64,000 nucleotides of DNA, taken from positions 51,474,261 to 51,538,260 of the forward strand of contig CM077150.1 of the NCBI GenBank assembly GCA_039583875.1. Direction: 5' to 3'. Position 1 is the first letter of the stretch. Each line of letters starts with the position of its first letter. Of this stretch, positions 43,365-55,100 are shown piece after piece. The DNA comes from Platanthera guangdongensis. Its lineage: Eukaryota > Streptophyta > Magnoliopsida > Asparagales > Orchidaceae. Under the pieces are notes generated by a model that was not told the origin of the DNA, did no database searches, and saw nothing but the letters and a program-made list of their open reading frames with translations. Position numbers and translations under genes: made by a program.

Positions 43365-45304
43365 TGTAAGACCCCCCCCCCTCCCGGATCCCAAAATACG
43401 GCACGAAGGGGGTCTTATGCCCAGAACAGCCGCCTTGCGGTAGTATTAGCACACGGACTAACCTGTACCACAAGACGCCTATTCTGCCGGCTACATACAA
43501 TATCAATTTATGCCAACCCAACCGAAATATAATATAGAAGTCAAATCTACATAAAGCATAATAGTCCAAGTACATCAAATAAAGAAGCTACAATAAGCTT
43601 CTACAAAGTATCAGAGTACAGCTAATATACGCCCAAAAGGGCTACATCAAAGTCTCTCAACACTCACATCGGCGACTGACGGTAGTGACGGTACCGTCCC
43701 TTCAGGCCCTGTCGTCCTGGCCTGGCTGTCCTGCTGCATAATCTGCGGCTCCTCTACTTGCGGGGTGACCTCCTAAAAAGGAAGACGTAGCAACCGTTAG
43801 TCAAAAAGACTAACTGGCTTTCACATCCGCTCCCCCGACGACTCCTCGGCACCGGGCGGAGAAAGGAAGCAGGATACAATGTATAACAAGTGTATAAGCA
43901 GGTACAAGCGGGTGAAATATGTACAACAGACATGAGTAGTAATAGAAGAAATGAACAATATGATTAACAACATTCTACACTAGCAAGTCTACACAAGTTA
44001 TATCATCTATTAAGTATAATTACCTACAACAGGAAAGTAACTTAACTTATAAGGATGCACATACAAGCTTATAAGTTAAGGATCGGTTGACATAAAGTAA
44101 CTCATCGTATAGAAGTGCCCATACAAACTTATACGAAGAGGATCTTGTTTGTGCAATGTAATGTAATGGTATGTATGCAATGCAATGACTCACCCATGAT
44201 GACGCACATGCAACCGCTATTTCGACACAGACTTGTAGTTCCCACTATTCGAGCAGGTAGTTAACCTCTCAGGCATCAACCGCCGTGGCCAGGCGGCGAC
44301 AGTAGAGCGGGCTTCTCTACTACTAAGCGGGCATCCACACTGCTTCACTTAGGCCTCTGTACGCCTCAACGCTAAGAACACAACAGCGGAGCCCATGCGT
44401 ACTATGGCCCAGTAGGAGTCTCGGGTATATGTGCATCGAGAACCAAGCCCCGAACTGGCCCTATGTGACCCGGAAGGAGCCTCAGAAAAAGCACGAGGAC
44501 CAATCCCAGCTGTTCACTTGGCACGGAAGGAGCCCCGGGAAATGAGCACCGAGGACCAAGCCCAACCGCCCAAAGTCTAACTGTCAACTCTCGTCGGTGT
44601 GACGACTGGCGAGCCCGTAGACTTGCCACACTATCCTTAACCTAGGATTACAACACCGCGTGTCGACTCACACCGCATGCAATTCCACATCACTGTGGCA
44701 CGGAAGGAGCCTCGGAGAAAGCACGAGGACCAAGCTCAACTGTCCACTCAGCACGGAAGGAGCCCCGGGAAATGAGCACCGAGGACCAAGCCCAACCGTT
44801 CGTCTATGTTGCTTCTCAACATCACCCGAATCAATGCGGTCATTAATACTAACTACAATCTACATTCACATAACTCTAACATAACCGATTAGCATGCTTT
44901 GACCAAGTTCAATCATTTGTGTGCACATGAATCAACAATTTAAATAGTAACGATCGTTTGTTTATCACAATCACCACCGACCGGGTATACAAATTCGAGT
45001 CAATATTATCATTAATCAACATATTACCGTATCGTTATGTCCTCAATATTACTCATATTGAAATCGTTCTAATCTCATCAACACGTCAATACATTCGTTC
45101 ACTAATTTCTACCAAATAGATTTGTTCAAGTACAATTTACTTCTCCTTTTGTTTACATGTGAACCATCCAACAATTTCATTACTCATTACCTTATGACAT
45201 TTAAACACAAAGGAATTCTCCAGCCCCTACGTTAATTAGGTACAATGTCTCTACTGAATTCAAATCCAAAGCTACACCAAACCCAGAATTTAGGTACAGA
45301 ACAC
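43365..45304 (-). repeat. Gypsy-3 right (5') LTR, truncated to 1940 bp
   Basis: It matches 35114-37057 closely and then stops at GTACAGAACAC. The missing part corresponds to 37058-38498, that is, the U3 with promoter and array. The junction carries a 15-bp copy of nearby LTR sequence (see findings). Confidence 0.92.
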
Positions 45305-45646
45305 AATTTCATTACTCTTACTGAAGAAGTCCTTTGCTCAGCTTCTCTGGTCTTGATGAGATGCTCATAAGACTTGAGCTTGCCCAACAAAGTTTCAGTA
45401 GAGATTTTATTTAGGCTTATGGCTTCCTTGATTGGCCAGATCCTAGAGTCTCATGTGCTAGAGAAGCACATAAGGATCTTGTCATTTATCTCTGTCGATG
45501 AGGTGTTCTTATCTTGAGTTTTCAGATCATTTTTTATGAGACTGAGTCTGTTATACATATCTGCAACTAATTCTAACTCTTCTTTCTTGAAATTCTCATA
45601 CTGAGAGATCAAGTGTGATCTCCTATCTTTACTTTCATCAGCAGAT
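45305..45646 (-). pseudogene. gag: Gag fragment of a third Ty1/copia element
   Basis: The minus strand reads ISQYENFKKEELELVADMYN, RLSLIKNDLK, INDKILMCFS, RIWPIKEAI and ETLLGKLKSYEHLIK. These are typical of the copia gag (UBN2-type) region where retention of a Leu-Trp-Pro-Lys motif and a GxLxxYE motif is usual. It differs from the Copia-2 gag, so it is another element. It ends on the right at Gypsy-4 and on the left at the broken Gypsy-3 LTR. Confidence 0.8.
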
Positions 45647-47747
45647 TGTAATGCCCTGAAACTCAAAAGAGCGACGGGTGGTGTTTTGAGCCAAGTTTGG
45701 AACTTGGCAGGGGTCACACGGCCTGGGACACAGGCGTGTCCCAGGGTGTGTTGTGCTCGGGTCGACGATCTGGTCGAGAGGTCTACGAATTTTGGAGTCG
45801 ACGATCGTCGAGCCGTGAACACGGCCTGAGACACGCGCATGTCACATGCCGTGTCCTTCATGGGGTGAAGCTGGGCCATGTCATGGGAGACACATGCTTT
45901 TGGCGCACGGGCCATGTCGGGTAGACACGGGCGTGTCAAATCTGACATGGGCGTGTCGAGGACCCGTGTCCCTTGCGGGATGTTCTTGTTCCTGTATCGA
46001 TGGAGGGACACGCCCGGGAACACGGGCGTGTACTGGATGACACAAGCGTGTCAGGTCAAACACGAGCGTGTCGGGTGCCCGTGTTATTTTCGGGACGAGT
46101 CGGTTTCGACGGCGAATGGGGAACATGGCCCTAGACACGGGCGTGTCACAGGCCGTGTTCGGCCCAGATTTTGGATTTCGATGGCGAATCGTGGTCGTTC
46201 GTTTCCTTATTTTGGGATCCGACGTCTGGGGGTTGTTCCTGTTAGGATATACCCGGGAATAGGGTTTCAAAGCCCTCATTTCTCTTACTCAATCTCTTTC
46301 TAAAGATCTAGAGAGAGGGGAGATCAAGGAAGAAGAAGAAGGTTGGATCTGGTCACCGGCGGAGCTTCAGAGGTCCAAATCGCGAGCCAACTTCGGATCT
46401 ACGGAGGCAAGGAGATTGCGGTGTTTTTCGTCTGCATAGATTTCCATGGCGCCAAGGAAAAATGCTAGGGTAATGATTCTCATCCTAGGACATGTGAAGT
46501 CCTCTTTTCCTTTGCATAGGAAGCCCGCTCTCGCGTGTTTGCGGTGATTTTGAGGCATTCCTTCAGGTAGACATGAATAGTCCCCGTTGTGTACATGTAG
46601 AGTCCGTAATCGAGAACGGACATAGGCATGATGTGTGAAGCCTACCAGGACAAGTTGGTCTGGATTAGTGATGTTGCATTGCATGAATGGCCAGAGAAGA
46701 CTCCGCGCGAATGATTGTATTTCGGGTTTTCTACGCGGTAGATTGCAACAGGGAGCCTTAGGGATTAACTCCAAGGTGCACCCAGAAAAATGGGTGGATG
46801 CGTGATTCTGCCAACACGGTGGCATGGGAGCCAACTTGAACATAACTGGGTTATGTGATGTGTGTAAACGATTTGGGACTCGGGGAGCTAACCAGCGCCT
46901 ATGGCTTAAATTGATGTTGCGGTGTGAGCAACGAGTTAAGCGGAACCGTGCCCGGTCTATGTCGTTCGGTACAAGCGACCTAAAGCTATGTGGGACTTGT
47001 CGTTGGCATAGATAGTAGGTCTCGGGTTGTCTATGGCTTAAATTGACGTGACATCGGTCGGAAGGACCTAAATACTCACGAGATTGGCCGTCCAAGTGGC
47101 GGTGGTGAGTCAGCGGACTTTGACCGTGTTCACCGAGAATGTTCCCTGAGAGCACGGGGTGTGTGGTTGTGTGTGCCTACGCCTGTGATGAAGTGTTTAT
47201 TCACTATACTGCTTGGTTATGCTAACAAAGTGCATGGAAGGAGCATCGCCGCCCCGAGTTTGGGGGCTTGATCATTATAATTTGGTCAGCATAGCTGACC
47301 AAAGCTTTTGTTTGCCACCGTTGCGGTGGATTGTTGCTTGCAGTAGTTGCGGAGCCAAGTGGTAAATAGTGGGCAAAAGCTCAAGTTGCTGAGTCGGCCC
47401 TCGGAGGCCTAATTTTGAGTGTTTTCTTTTATTCTCATGTATGACCGGCCTGCGTGCCGAGGTTTGGAAAACACTTATATTTGAGTAAACATTTGTAAGG
47501 CCATAAGGCCAGTACTTGTGTATTGTGCTTCATTCCTAATGGGTTTTGTAGTGGACATTCATGCTTGTGGCTGGGTTCTTTAATTTGCAACTTTTAAATT
47601 GCTTCCGCTAGAATGACTCTATGTAGGACGTTGGTTATTAGTTGGATGGTTTCCATTGAGTAACCTCCCGATCTGTCTGTGGTATATGGCATCGAGCCCC
47701 GGCCGGACCTACTGTTATATGATATGTGATGGATATGGGGTGTTACA
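45647..47747 (+). repeat. Gypsy-4 5' LTR, 2101 bp
   Basis: The LTR starts TGTAATGCCCTGAAACTC and ends GGGTGTTACA. U3 begins with the palindrome array (45709-46165). A GATATACCCGGG stretch (46245-46256) is conserved with Gypsy-1 and could hold the promoter. The homologous region in Gypsy-1 is on the opposite strand. Confidence 0.9.
45709..46165. repeat. U3 palindrome array in the Gypsy-4 LTR
   Basis: GACACGGGCGTGTC-type units, about ten with mutated members, are mixed with TCGACGATCGTCGA at 45798-45811. The array starts about 60 bp inside the LTR, exactly as in Gypsy-1. Confidence 0.85.
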
Positions 47748-47750
47748 ATT

Positions 47751-47820
47751 TGGTATGAGACTACTGGTTTTTGTCAGGCTTAAATGAATTCGTGGACGAA
47801 TTCTTTTTAAGGGGTGGTGA
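47751..47820 (+). other. Gypsy-4 primer-binding site and leader module
   Basis: TGGTATGAGACTACTGG (47751-47767) stands 3 bp after the LTR. At 47786-47820 the leader reads AATTCGTGGACGAATTC followed by TTTTTAAGGGGTGGTGAG, a near copy of the polypurine module found before the 3' LTR of Gypsy-1. Confidence 0.65.
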
Positions 47821-47994
47821 GCACATGTGTGTGCGTCATCGTTATAACATCAAAAGAACCCATGAATGTCCACTTAGGAATGAAAATACACGCGTTTGAG
47901 GAACTTGTGTGTTCCTATAATTGCTTTTTGCAATTTTGTATGGTCGCTTAATGGTGTTTTGGACAACTATAGGTGACCAGAAGCGGTGTTTGCG

Positions 47995-49006
47995 ATGATC
48001 AATGCACAGCCTGCAAGGCAGATGCAGCAGCCTGCCCCTATGGTGGAGCAAGTACCGCTTCAAGCAGCGGAGCAAAGAAGCGTGGAGCAGGTAGTGGTGG
48101 AACCTTTGGTGCCTATGAGAGCAACTGAAAGATAGCCCAAGCACGTTATGAGATTTAATCCTCCGGTGTTCTCGGGGTTGGGAACCCCATCCCAAGCTGA
48201 AGACTGGCTCTCCCGTGTGAAGAGAGTCTTGACAGTGATGGAAACGGAGGAGTGGCAGATGACCACTATAGCTACATTCCTGTTGGATGGAGATGCTAGG
48301 CTGTGGTGGGAAGGTTTGGAGCTGCATCACTTGAGGGGAAGGCAACTTACAGACGTCTCGATGGAGGAGTTTTCGAGATTGTTCTTGGCAAGGTACCTCC
48401 CTTTGGCTCAGAGGATTGCATTGGAGAATGAGTTCCTAAAAGGAGAGAGTAGCGTGGATGAGAATCTCAACGAGTTTACTCGGTTGGGTCGGTATGCTAG
48501 CTCTACGTTCACGGATAAGGAGCGTAAGACCAACTGTTTCTACGAAGGTCTAAGAGATGACTTAAGGCTACTGCTCTCGGGGACGATGACGCAAGGCTTC
48601 TTGACCCTGGTCAATACGGCCCGATCTTTGGAGAAGGATCTAAAGTATGTGCAAATGAAGAAAGAATCTGGTAATAAGAAGATAGAGTTCAAGGTGCCGA
48701 CTACCTTGAAGTCTGGGTACCGTAAGTTTTATAAGAAGGTTAGGACCTCGGGTCCAGCCCCCTCTTCTGGTGCTTCTGTGGCGAATACGGGTCATACCCC
48801 AGGCGCATGCTTTACGTGTGGAATGCCGGGAAACTTTGCCAGTGACTGCTAGAGCGGACGTCCCAACTCCAAGAGGAAGCCGGGAGAAACTTATGAAGAG
48901 AAGGGCAAGGAGATGGAGTCAACCGCGTCCCATTATGCTCCGGCTCAACCGAGAGTTTATAATCTTGGCCAACAGGAGGCCATTAAGCAAGCGGATGTGG
49001 TGACAG
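47995..49006 (+). pseudogene. gag: Gypsy-4 Gag
   Basis: Gag starts at ATG 47995. Two TAG codons (48133-48135 and 48850-48852) interrupt an otherwise open frame of 337 codons. The capsid region is complete (RFNPPVFSGLGTP, AEDWLSRVKRVL, ARLWWEGL, FLARYLP, DENLNEFTRLGRYAS). The single zinc knuckle reads CFTCGMPGNFASDC, with Asn where His is needed, so zinc binding would fail. After the second stop come a basic stretch and RVYNLGQQEAIKQADVVTG, the usual Gag-protease link, ending one base into a Gly codon at the splice-like donor. Confidence 0.88.
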
Positions 49007-49084
49007 GTACGGTTTAAATTTATAGCAAGTTAATTTTTTTTAAATACTTGTTATGCGTGTGTTACCTTACCACTGCTTGTATAG
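49007..49084 (+). other. Intron-like interval at the Gypsy-4 gag-protease junction, 78 nt
   Basis: The donor context is ACAG then GTACGG (49007-49012), and the acceptor is GCTTGTATAG then GCTTTG (ends 49084). The interval is T/A-rich with a possible branch region TTACCTTACC (about 49061-49070). Its length is a multiple of three, but it brings a TAA three codons after the donor. Retention therefore ends Gag, and removal gives VVTG joined in frame to FVLICENPARALFDTGASHS of the protease. Position and phase equal those of Gypsy-3 and Gypsy-1. Confidence 0.7.
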
Positions 49085-49186
49085 GCTTTGTTTTGATTTG
49101 TGAGAATCCGGCGAGAGCACTTTTTGATACGGGAGCTTCGCACTCCTTTTGGTCCGAAGGATTCATATCGCGCATCGGAGTGCCTT
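49085..49186 (+). pseudogene. pol: Gypsy-4 protease, first part
   Basis: The aspartic protease active site LFDTGASHSFWS is intact. The coding sequence is cut after RIGVP by the solo Athila LTR and resumes at 52177 (SSMAKDKLDVLLSNG). Confidence 0.85.
49182..49186. repeat. Target-site duplication GCCTT, left copy (solo Athila LTR)
   Basis: GCCTT stands before TGATGG. The second copy is 52172-52176. Confidence 0.95.
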
Positions 49187-52171
49187 TGATGGTCCCGCGA
49201 ACAGACTCTTTCTGTGGTTGGTTCGGTGAGTCGATCGTCGCGGGCTCGCTCGGGTAGGCAAGTGCACCTATCGCAAGTAGTACTCGATATTCGGGGGAAT
49301 ACCGAGGTCGTATTGTTCTCGGGGTCGCGTTGACTATTCTTACTCCTCCGGGAGGACTATTATTTTACTGAAAAAATGGTGGATTTTTTAATTAACTAAA
49401 AACGGAAAAGCAAAGGAGCGAAAAAACGATTTAGACAATATTCGATGAAGGGTTAACGCTCGGCATCGAATCGGATTAAGACTAAAACAATTTTTAATAA
49501 TAAAAAGACTTAGTTTTCAAATTAATAATAAGGCAACTTGGCCGTGGAGGTTCCACAAATGTGAGCTCACCTAGCTATAGGGATATCGCTCACCTAAACG
49601 TTAAGACTATTCGATCGAACGTTAGTCCGACGAAGGATTCCTCTTAACGCCCGCTTTACGCTAAGAACCCCGCTATTGGGTGGGGAACCCAATCCGGTAG
49701 AATTACGCTTGTCCTCTCTCGAGGGTATGCACGCAACTCTATTTACCCAGGGGTGATCGGTCCATATGCACGGCCTCTCGGCTAGCTAGCATATGGACTA
49801 CGGAAATAGGGCCCACACATCGATATGTGGTCCTACGCGTCGTAAACCCGGGGTAAACCCTAAGTGCTTAAATTAAAATGAAAATAAAGAACTTTAATTA
49901 TTATAAATCATTTTAAATGTCCCAATGCTCTTCGATGCCGAGGCTAATAGAGATTAGCCACACATCGGTATGGGGACGGCTTATAATTTAGTGAGGCGCG
50001 AGTTCGAAATTAAACACTAAACGTTTATAAGAAAGGGACAAAAGAAAAATAACAACATTTTAGAAAGCTAAAAAGTTAACTAAACGAGAACTCACGCACA
50101 CTCCAAATTATAAATTAAACAGAAACTAAGTTACACATGAATGAAATTTGCATAATTTAAATTTGCGAGTCCCACTCAAACGAGTGGAGGCGGTAAATAA
50201 AGGCTGAAAATTGCAAGTCCTACTCAAACGAGTAGGACTGAAATGAAAGCGAGTCCTACTCAAATGAGTAGGAGAAAATAAATGCGATTACAGGGCTAAA
50301 AAGTCCGGCCATTTAACTCAAGTGAGTAGGCGGAAAAAATTAAGAAAGAAAAATTACAAATCCTACTCAAACGAGTAGGCGGGAAAAAAAGTCCGGCCAT
50401 TTAAACTCAAGTGAGTAGGCGGAAAAATAAAGAAAAAAAAATTACAAGTCCTACTCGAACGAGTAGGACTGAAAATGAAAACGATGCGTCATTTAACTCT
50501 TAACGAGTAGGCGGAAATAAATGCACACAAATACACACACTCCATATGAAAATTTCAAGAAAGCAATAAAGCTAACACCTACACTCACACACTCTACATA
50601 ATTTGAACAAAGCATAAAAAATTATACACCTACACTCACACACTCTACATGAAAATTTAAGAAGAACAAAAGAAAGTCTATTCTCATACACTCACACACA
50701 CTAATAACAAAGAAAAATTAAAGTTACCTAAAAATGAAAATAACAAGATTTCTTCTCCTAAAACTTACCCAAAACACATAAAAAGAACAAACAAAAAGAG
50801 AATGAGCAAAAAGTTTTACAAAATAAAGTCAAAATCAAAGGTGCTCAAAAATTAAAATTAAGACTTTTTCATTCTTAAGAATTTATAAAAGTGATAAAAA
50901 AGGTGAAAAGAAAATGAAAAGATCAAATGATGTTTTACAACCCTAAAAGAAAAACTAAGTAAAACAAAAAGAACAAAATCACTTTTCAAACCTCATTTAT
51001 GAATTCATAAGAATGAAATCCTATTACTTTCAAGAAAAAGACAAGGAGAAAAAGGAGAAAACCTAACATTCCTAAGCATGAAAACAAGTTAAAAACATGA
51101 ATATTAAGCATGTTACACTCATACACACACACACACACTTCATAAATGAAGAACAAATATGAAACTAGAATAAAAAGGAGAAGGAAAAGTGGGCACAAGT
51201 GTTCATTCCAAAGCCATATATGAAGAGAAAATTTAACATTTTATTTGATCAAAATGAAACTATTACAAGCTATTACAAGTGCTAAAACTAAAGCAAAACA
51301 AGAAATGAAATAAAAAAGGGAGAAATCTCCTTACATAGCCTTGAAAATCACGGATGCAGCCCACAAAAAGACACTAAATTGGCCCAAAAATCTGAACCCT
51401 TGGACCTTACAGAACTGGGCTATTTATAGGGAAAAATTTCTAAGTACACGCCCTCGGTCACGGGCGTGTAGGGGGGGCGTGACAGTACTATTCATGAAGG
51501 CGGCCGGCGATTGGACAGCAAAGTTGACTTCGGGCTGAGTTCGCAGCAGTCACGCCCCATGTCACGGGCGTGACTCTGGGCGTGTCGGGGAGGTAGAACC
51601 GGGCGCGGGTTGCGTCAAATGTCCTCGGCAGCATCTTGTCGGGCCAGCTGGAATGGTCACGCCCCATGTCACGGGCGTGACTATGGGCGTGACAGTTGGG
51701 GTCGACACTCGACGAATGTCGAGCGGAAAGTGTCGAGTAGAAATCGATGAGCTGAAATTGGGTCACGCCCTTGGTCACGGGCGTGACACTGGGCGTGACT
51801 GTTGGTGTCGACACTCGACGATCGTCGAGCGGAATTCGTCGAGAGGAGAGGACACGGGCTTGGGTCACGCCCCGTGTCGGGTGACACGGGCGTGTCGCCA
51901 GGCGTGTCAAGCTTTAACTTCAGAAATTTTGTAATTTCACGGGAAATGCACAGTCACGGCTCAGTCACGGGCGTGACCAATGTGTCACGGGCGTGTACTT
52001 CCCAAATTTTGGCAGATTTTGGAATTTTTCTGCAAAATCAAATAAAACAAGTTAGAAGAAAATTTACAAGAATAGGAGCATTTTATTGAACAAAAATAAG
52101 TAAAAACGATGAAAATAAATGAAAATGACTAAATTAATGTTTATAAAAATACGCATATTTACAGTTCATCA
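49187..52171 (-). repeat. Solo Athila LTR, 2985 bp
   Basis: It starts TGATGGTCCCGCGAAC and ends AGTTCATCA, with no internal region, and is flanked by GCCTT. It aligns with both Athila LTRs at 9173 and 28477 but with more differences. It keeps the hairpin array (50160-50515), the TATA box (51422-51428) and the U3 palindrome array (51450-51985, with TCGACGATCGTCGA at 51815-51828). Solo LTRs arise by recombination between the two LTRs of a full element. Confidence 0.95.
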
Positions 52172-55100
52172 GCCTTCTTCGATGGCAAAGGACAAACTGG
52201 ATGTGTTGTTGTCGAATGGGTGTTCGATGCGCGCGGATAGAATCTGTGGCGTTAGATTTGTATTGGGAGTTAAGAGTTCGATTTGCAAGCTTCGTTACTA
52301 CCACTGGTGGAGTTCGACGTGATAATTGGCATGGACTGGATCTCAGAGCAGCAAGCTTACATTGATTGTGGTCGTAAGGAATTCAAGTTAGGAACAGGTC
52401 GTGAGATGACTTTTACGGGCTTGAAAGGGTCGAGCAAGACTTTGATGTCTGCTCTTCAGGTGGTGAAGACGGTTCATGCCGGAGCAGAACTGTTTTTCAT
52501 GCTAATGGAGGTTGCAAAGCCTAAGCCTACGTTAGACAGTATTTCAATGGTATCTAAGTACCCTGATGTGTTCCCGGGCGATCTTCCTGGAGCCCCGCCT
52601 CAACGGGAAATAGATTTCACGATTGAGCTAGTGCCAGGTGCGAAACCTGTGTCACGCTCTCCGTATCGGCTAGCGCCTAAGGAGATGGCGGAGCTGAAGG
52701 TGCAACTTCAAGAGTTGTTGGAGCAAGGGTATGTGCGTCCAAGTTTATCTCCTTGGAGCGCGCCGGTCCTTTTTGTGAAGAAGAAGGACGAAAGCTTGAG
52801 ACTTTGTATTGATTACCGAGAACTGAACAAGCTAACGGAGAAGAACAAGTACCCGATCCCAAGGATTGATGATCTATTTGATCAGTTAGTCGGGTCATCG
52901 GTGTACTCTAAATTGGATCTCAAGTCCGGTTACTATCAGCTGAGAATAAGGAAGAGTGATATCCCTAAGACAACATTCAGTACGAGATACGGGCATTATG
53001 AGTTTATGGTCATGCCGTTTGGGCTGACTAATGCGTCGTCGGTGTTCATGGATTTGATGAACAGGACTTTCAGGGAGTACCTAGACCACTTTGTGATCGT
53101 CTTCATCGACGACATATTGGTGTACTCGCAGAGTGAGGAGGATCACTTCAAACATCTACATTTGGTGTTAGAGACACTGAGGAGGAATCAATTATACGCG
53201 AAGTTCTCCAAGTGCGAGTTTTGGTTGTCTTCGGTGGCATTCCTTGGTCATATAGTGAGTGGAGAGGGCATTGCGGTGGATCCGGCAAAGATTATTGTGA
53301 TACGAGAGTGGCATGTATTGTCTTCGGTAGCGGAAGTCTGGAGTTTTTTGGGGCTTGCCGGCTATTACAGGCGCTTCGTGGAGAACTTCTCGCGAATAGC
53401 GTTACCCCTCACGACTTTGACGAGGAAAGAGCAGAAGTTCGTTTGGACGCCGAAGTGCGCACGAGCTTTTGAGGAGTTGAAGTGTCGGTTGACCACGGCG
53501 CCTGTACTGAGTTTGCCGAGTGGGACCGAAGGCTTTGAGATCTACAGCGATGCTTCGGGCAGTGGTTTGGGTTGTGTGCTACTGCAGCACGGAAGTGTGA
53601 TAGCGTATGACTCAAGACAGCTGAAAGTGCACAAGAGGAATTATCCGGTCCATGACTTGGAGTTAGCGGTCGTGATTTTTGCCTTAAAGCTGTGGAGGCA
53701 TTACTTGTACGGTGTGAAGATTGATATCTACACCGATTACAAGAGGCTGAAGTATTTGTTGGATCAGAAAGATCTAAACATGTGGTATCATAGATGGATG
53801 GAGTTCCTGGGGGACTACACATTCAAGATCCACTACGTGCCTGGTAAAGGCAATGCAATTGCGGACGCGTTGAGTCGCAGGGCCCCTGCGCGGGCCAACT
53901 GGTTGTCGGTTCATGATGAACGCCTAATTCAGGAGTTGGAGGCGTGGGAGATCTCTTCCGTAGACAAGCAGTCAAGTGCTGAAGCGCTATTGAACTGGAC
54001 TGAAGTTCAGTGTGACCTGGCTGATTGGATTTGGCAGGCTTTGGATATGGATGTCAACATGAAGCAACTCATGATAGAGGCTTTGGATGGGTCAAATTCC
54101 TAATATGAGGTTGTGGATGGATTGTTATGGAAAGACTGTCGTTTGTTCGCCCCACGCGTGGGCAATTTGCGGGTGGAATTGTTGTACGAGGCGCATCATA
54201 CCAAGTACTCGATTCACCCGGGGAGCACGAAGATGTACCGCGATGTGAAGAAACTGTTCTGGTGGACAGGACTTAAGAAGGATGTGGCACTGTACATGGA
54301 GAAGTGTCAAACATGCACCTTAGTGAAGGCGGAGTGCCAAAAGCCGAGAGGATTCTTGAAGTCCTTGCCTATTCCGGAGTGGAAGTTTGACGACATTACT
54401 ATGGACTTTGTGCACGGGTTGCCAAGGTCGCAGAAGGGAAACGACATCATCTGCGTGATCGTGGATCGGTTGACGAAAGTTTCGCACTTTATTGCGCATA
54501 GGATGGATGATTCCGTGGAAAAACTGGCGAAGTTAGATGTGGATAATATTGTACGGCTTCACGGTGTGCCCCGCAGCATCGTGAGTGATCGAGATTAGTG
54601 GTTCACGTCCAATGATTGGAGGTTGGTGCAGCAAATGTTGGGAACAAAGCTGAGTTTCAACACAGCCTTCCATCCGCAGACGGATGGTCAGACCGAGAGG
54701 GTCAATAGGATGATGGAAGACATGCTTCGCATGTGCGTCCTGGATTTCGAGAAGCATTGGGAAGATCATCTATACTTGGTGGAGTTTGCGTACAACGATA
54801 GCTACCAGGCAAGCATTCAAATGACGCCCTTCGAGGCCCTTTATGGTAGAAGATGTCGCGCGCCATTGTCTTGGTTGGAAACGGGTGAGTCAAAGTTATA
54901 CAAGCGCCAAGAGGTGGAAGATGCTACGTCGTTGGTTCAAACGATTCGAGAGAGGTTGCTAATCGCTCAGGACCGCCAGGCTAAGTACTATAATGCCAAG
55001 CATAAAAACGTGGAGTTCGCTATTGGCGATTGGGTGTATTTGAAGATTAAGCCGTTCAAGGGTGTCTCGCGGGTACGGCGATTAAAGAAGCTAAGCCCAA

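Larger units (their letters stand above)
35114..45304 (-). mobile_element. Gypsy-3: chromovirus-like Ty3 element with a truncated 5' LTR
   Basis: The left (3') LTR is complete, 35114-38498, with ends TGTAAGACCCC and CGTTACA. The right (5') LTR starts at 43365 and stops matching at 45304, so about 1.44 kb including its whole U3 is missing. The internal region encodes gag, protease, reverse transcriptase, RNase H and integrase on the minus strand with many lesions. Left flank GCTAA (35109-35113) is the presumed target duplication. The right copy was lost with the LTR end. Without its U3 the 5' LTR cannot act as a normal promoter. Confidence 0.92.

Noticed and set aside
49187..52171. A truncated full Athila element rather than a solo LTR
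   Set aside because: Both LTR termini and a perfect 5-bp duplication are present with no internal sequence, so a solo LTR is the simpler reading.
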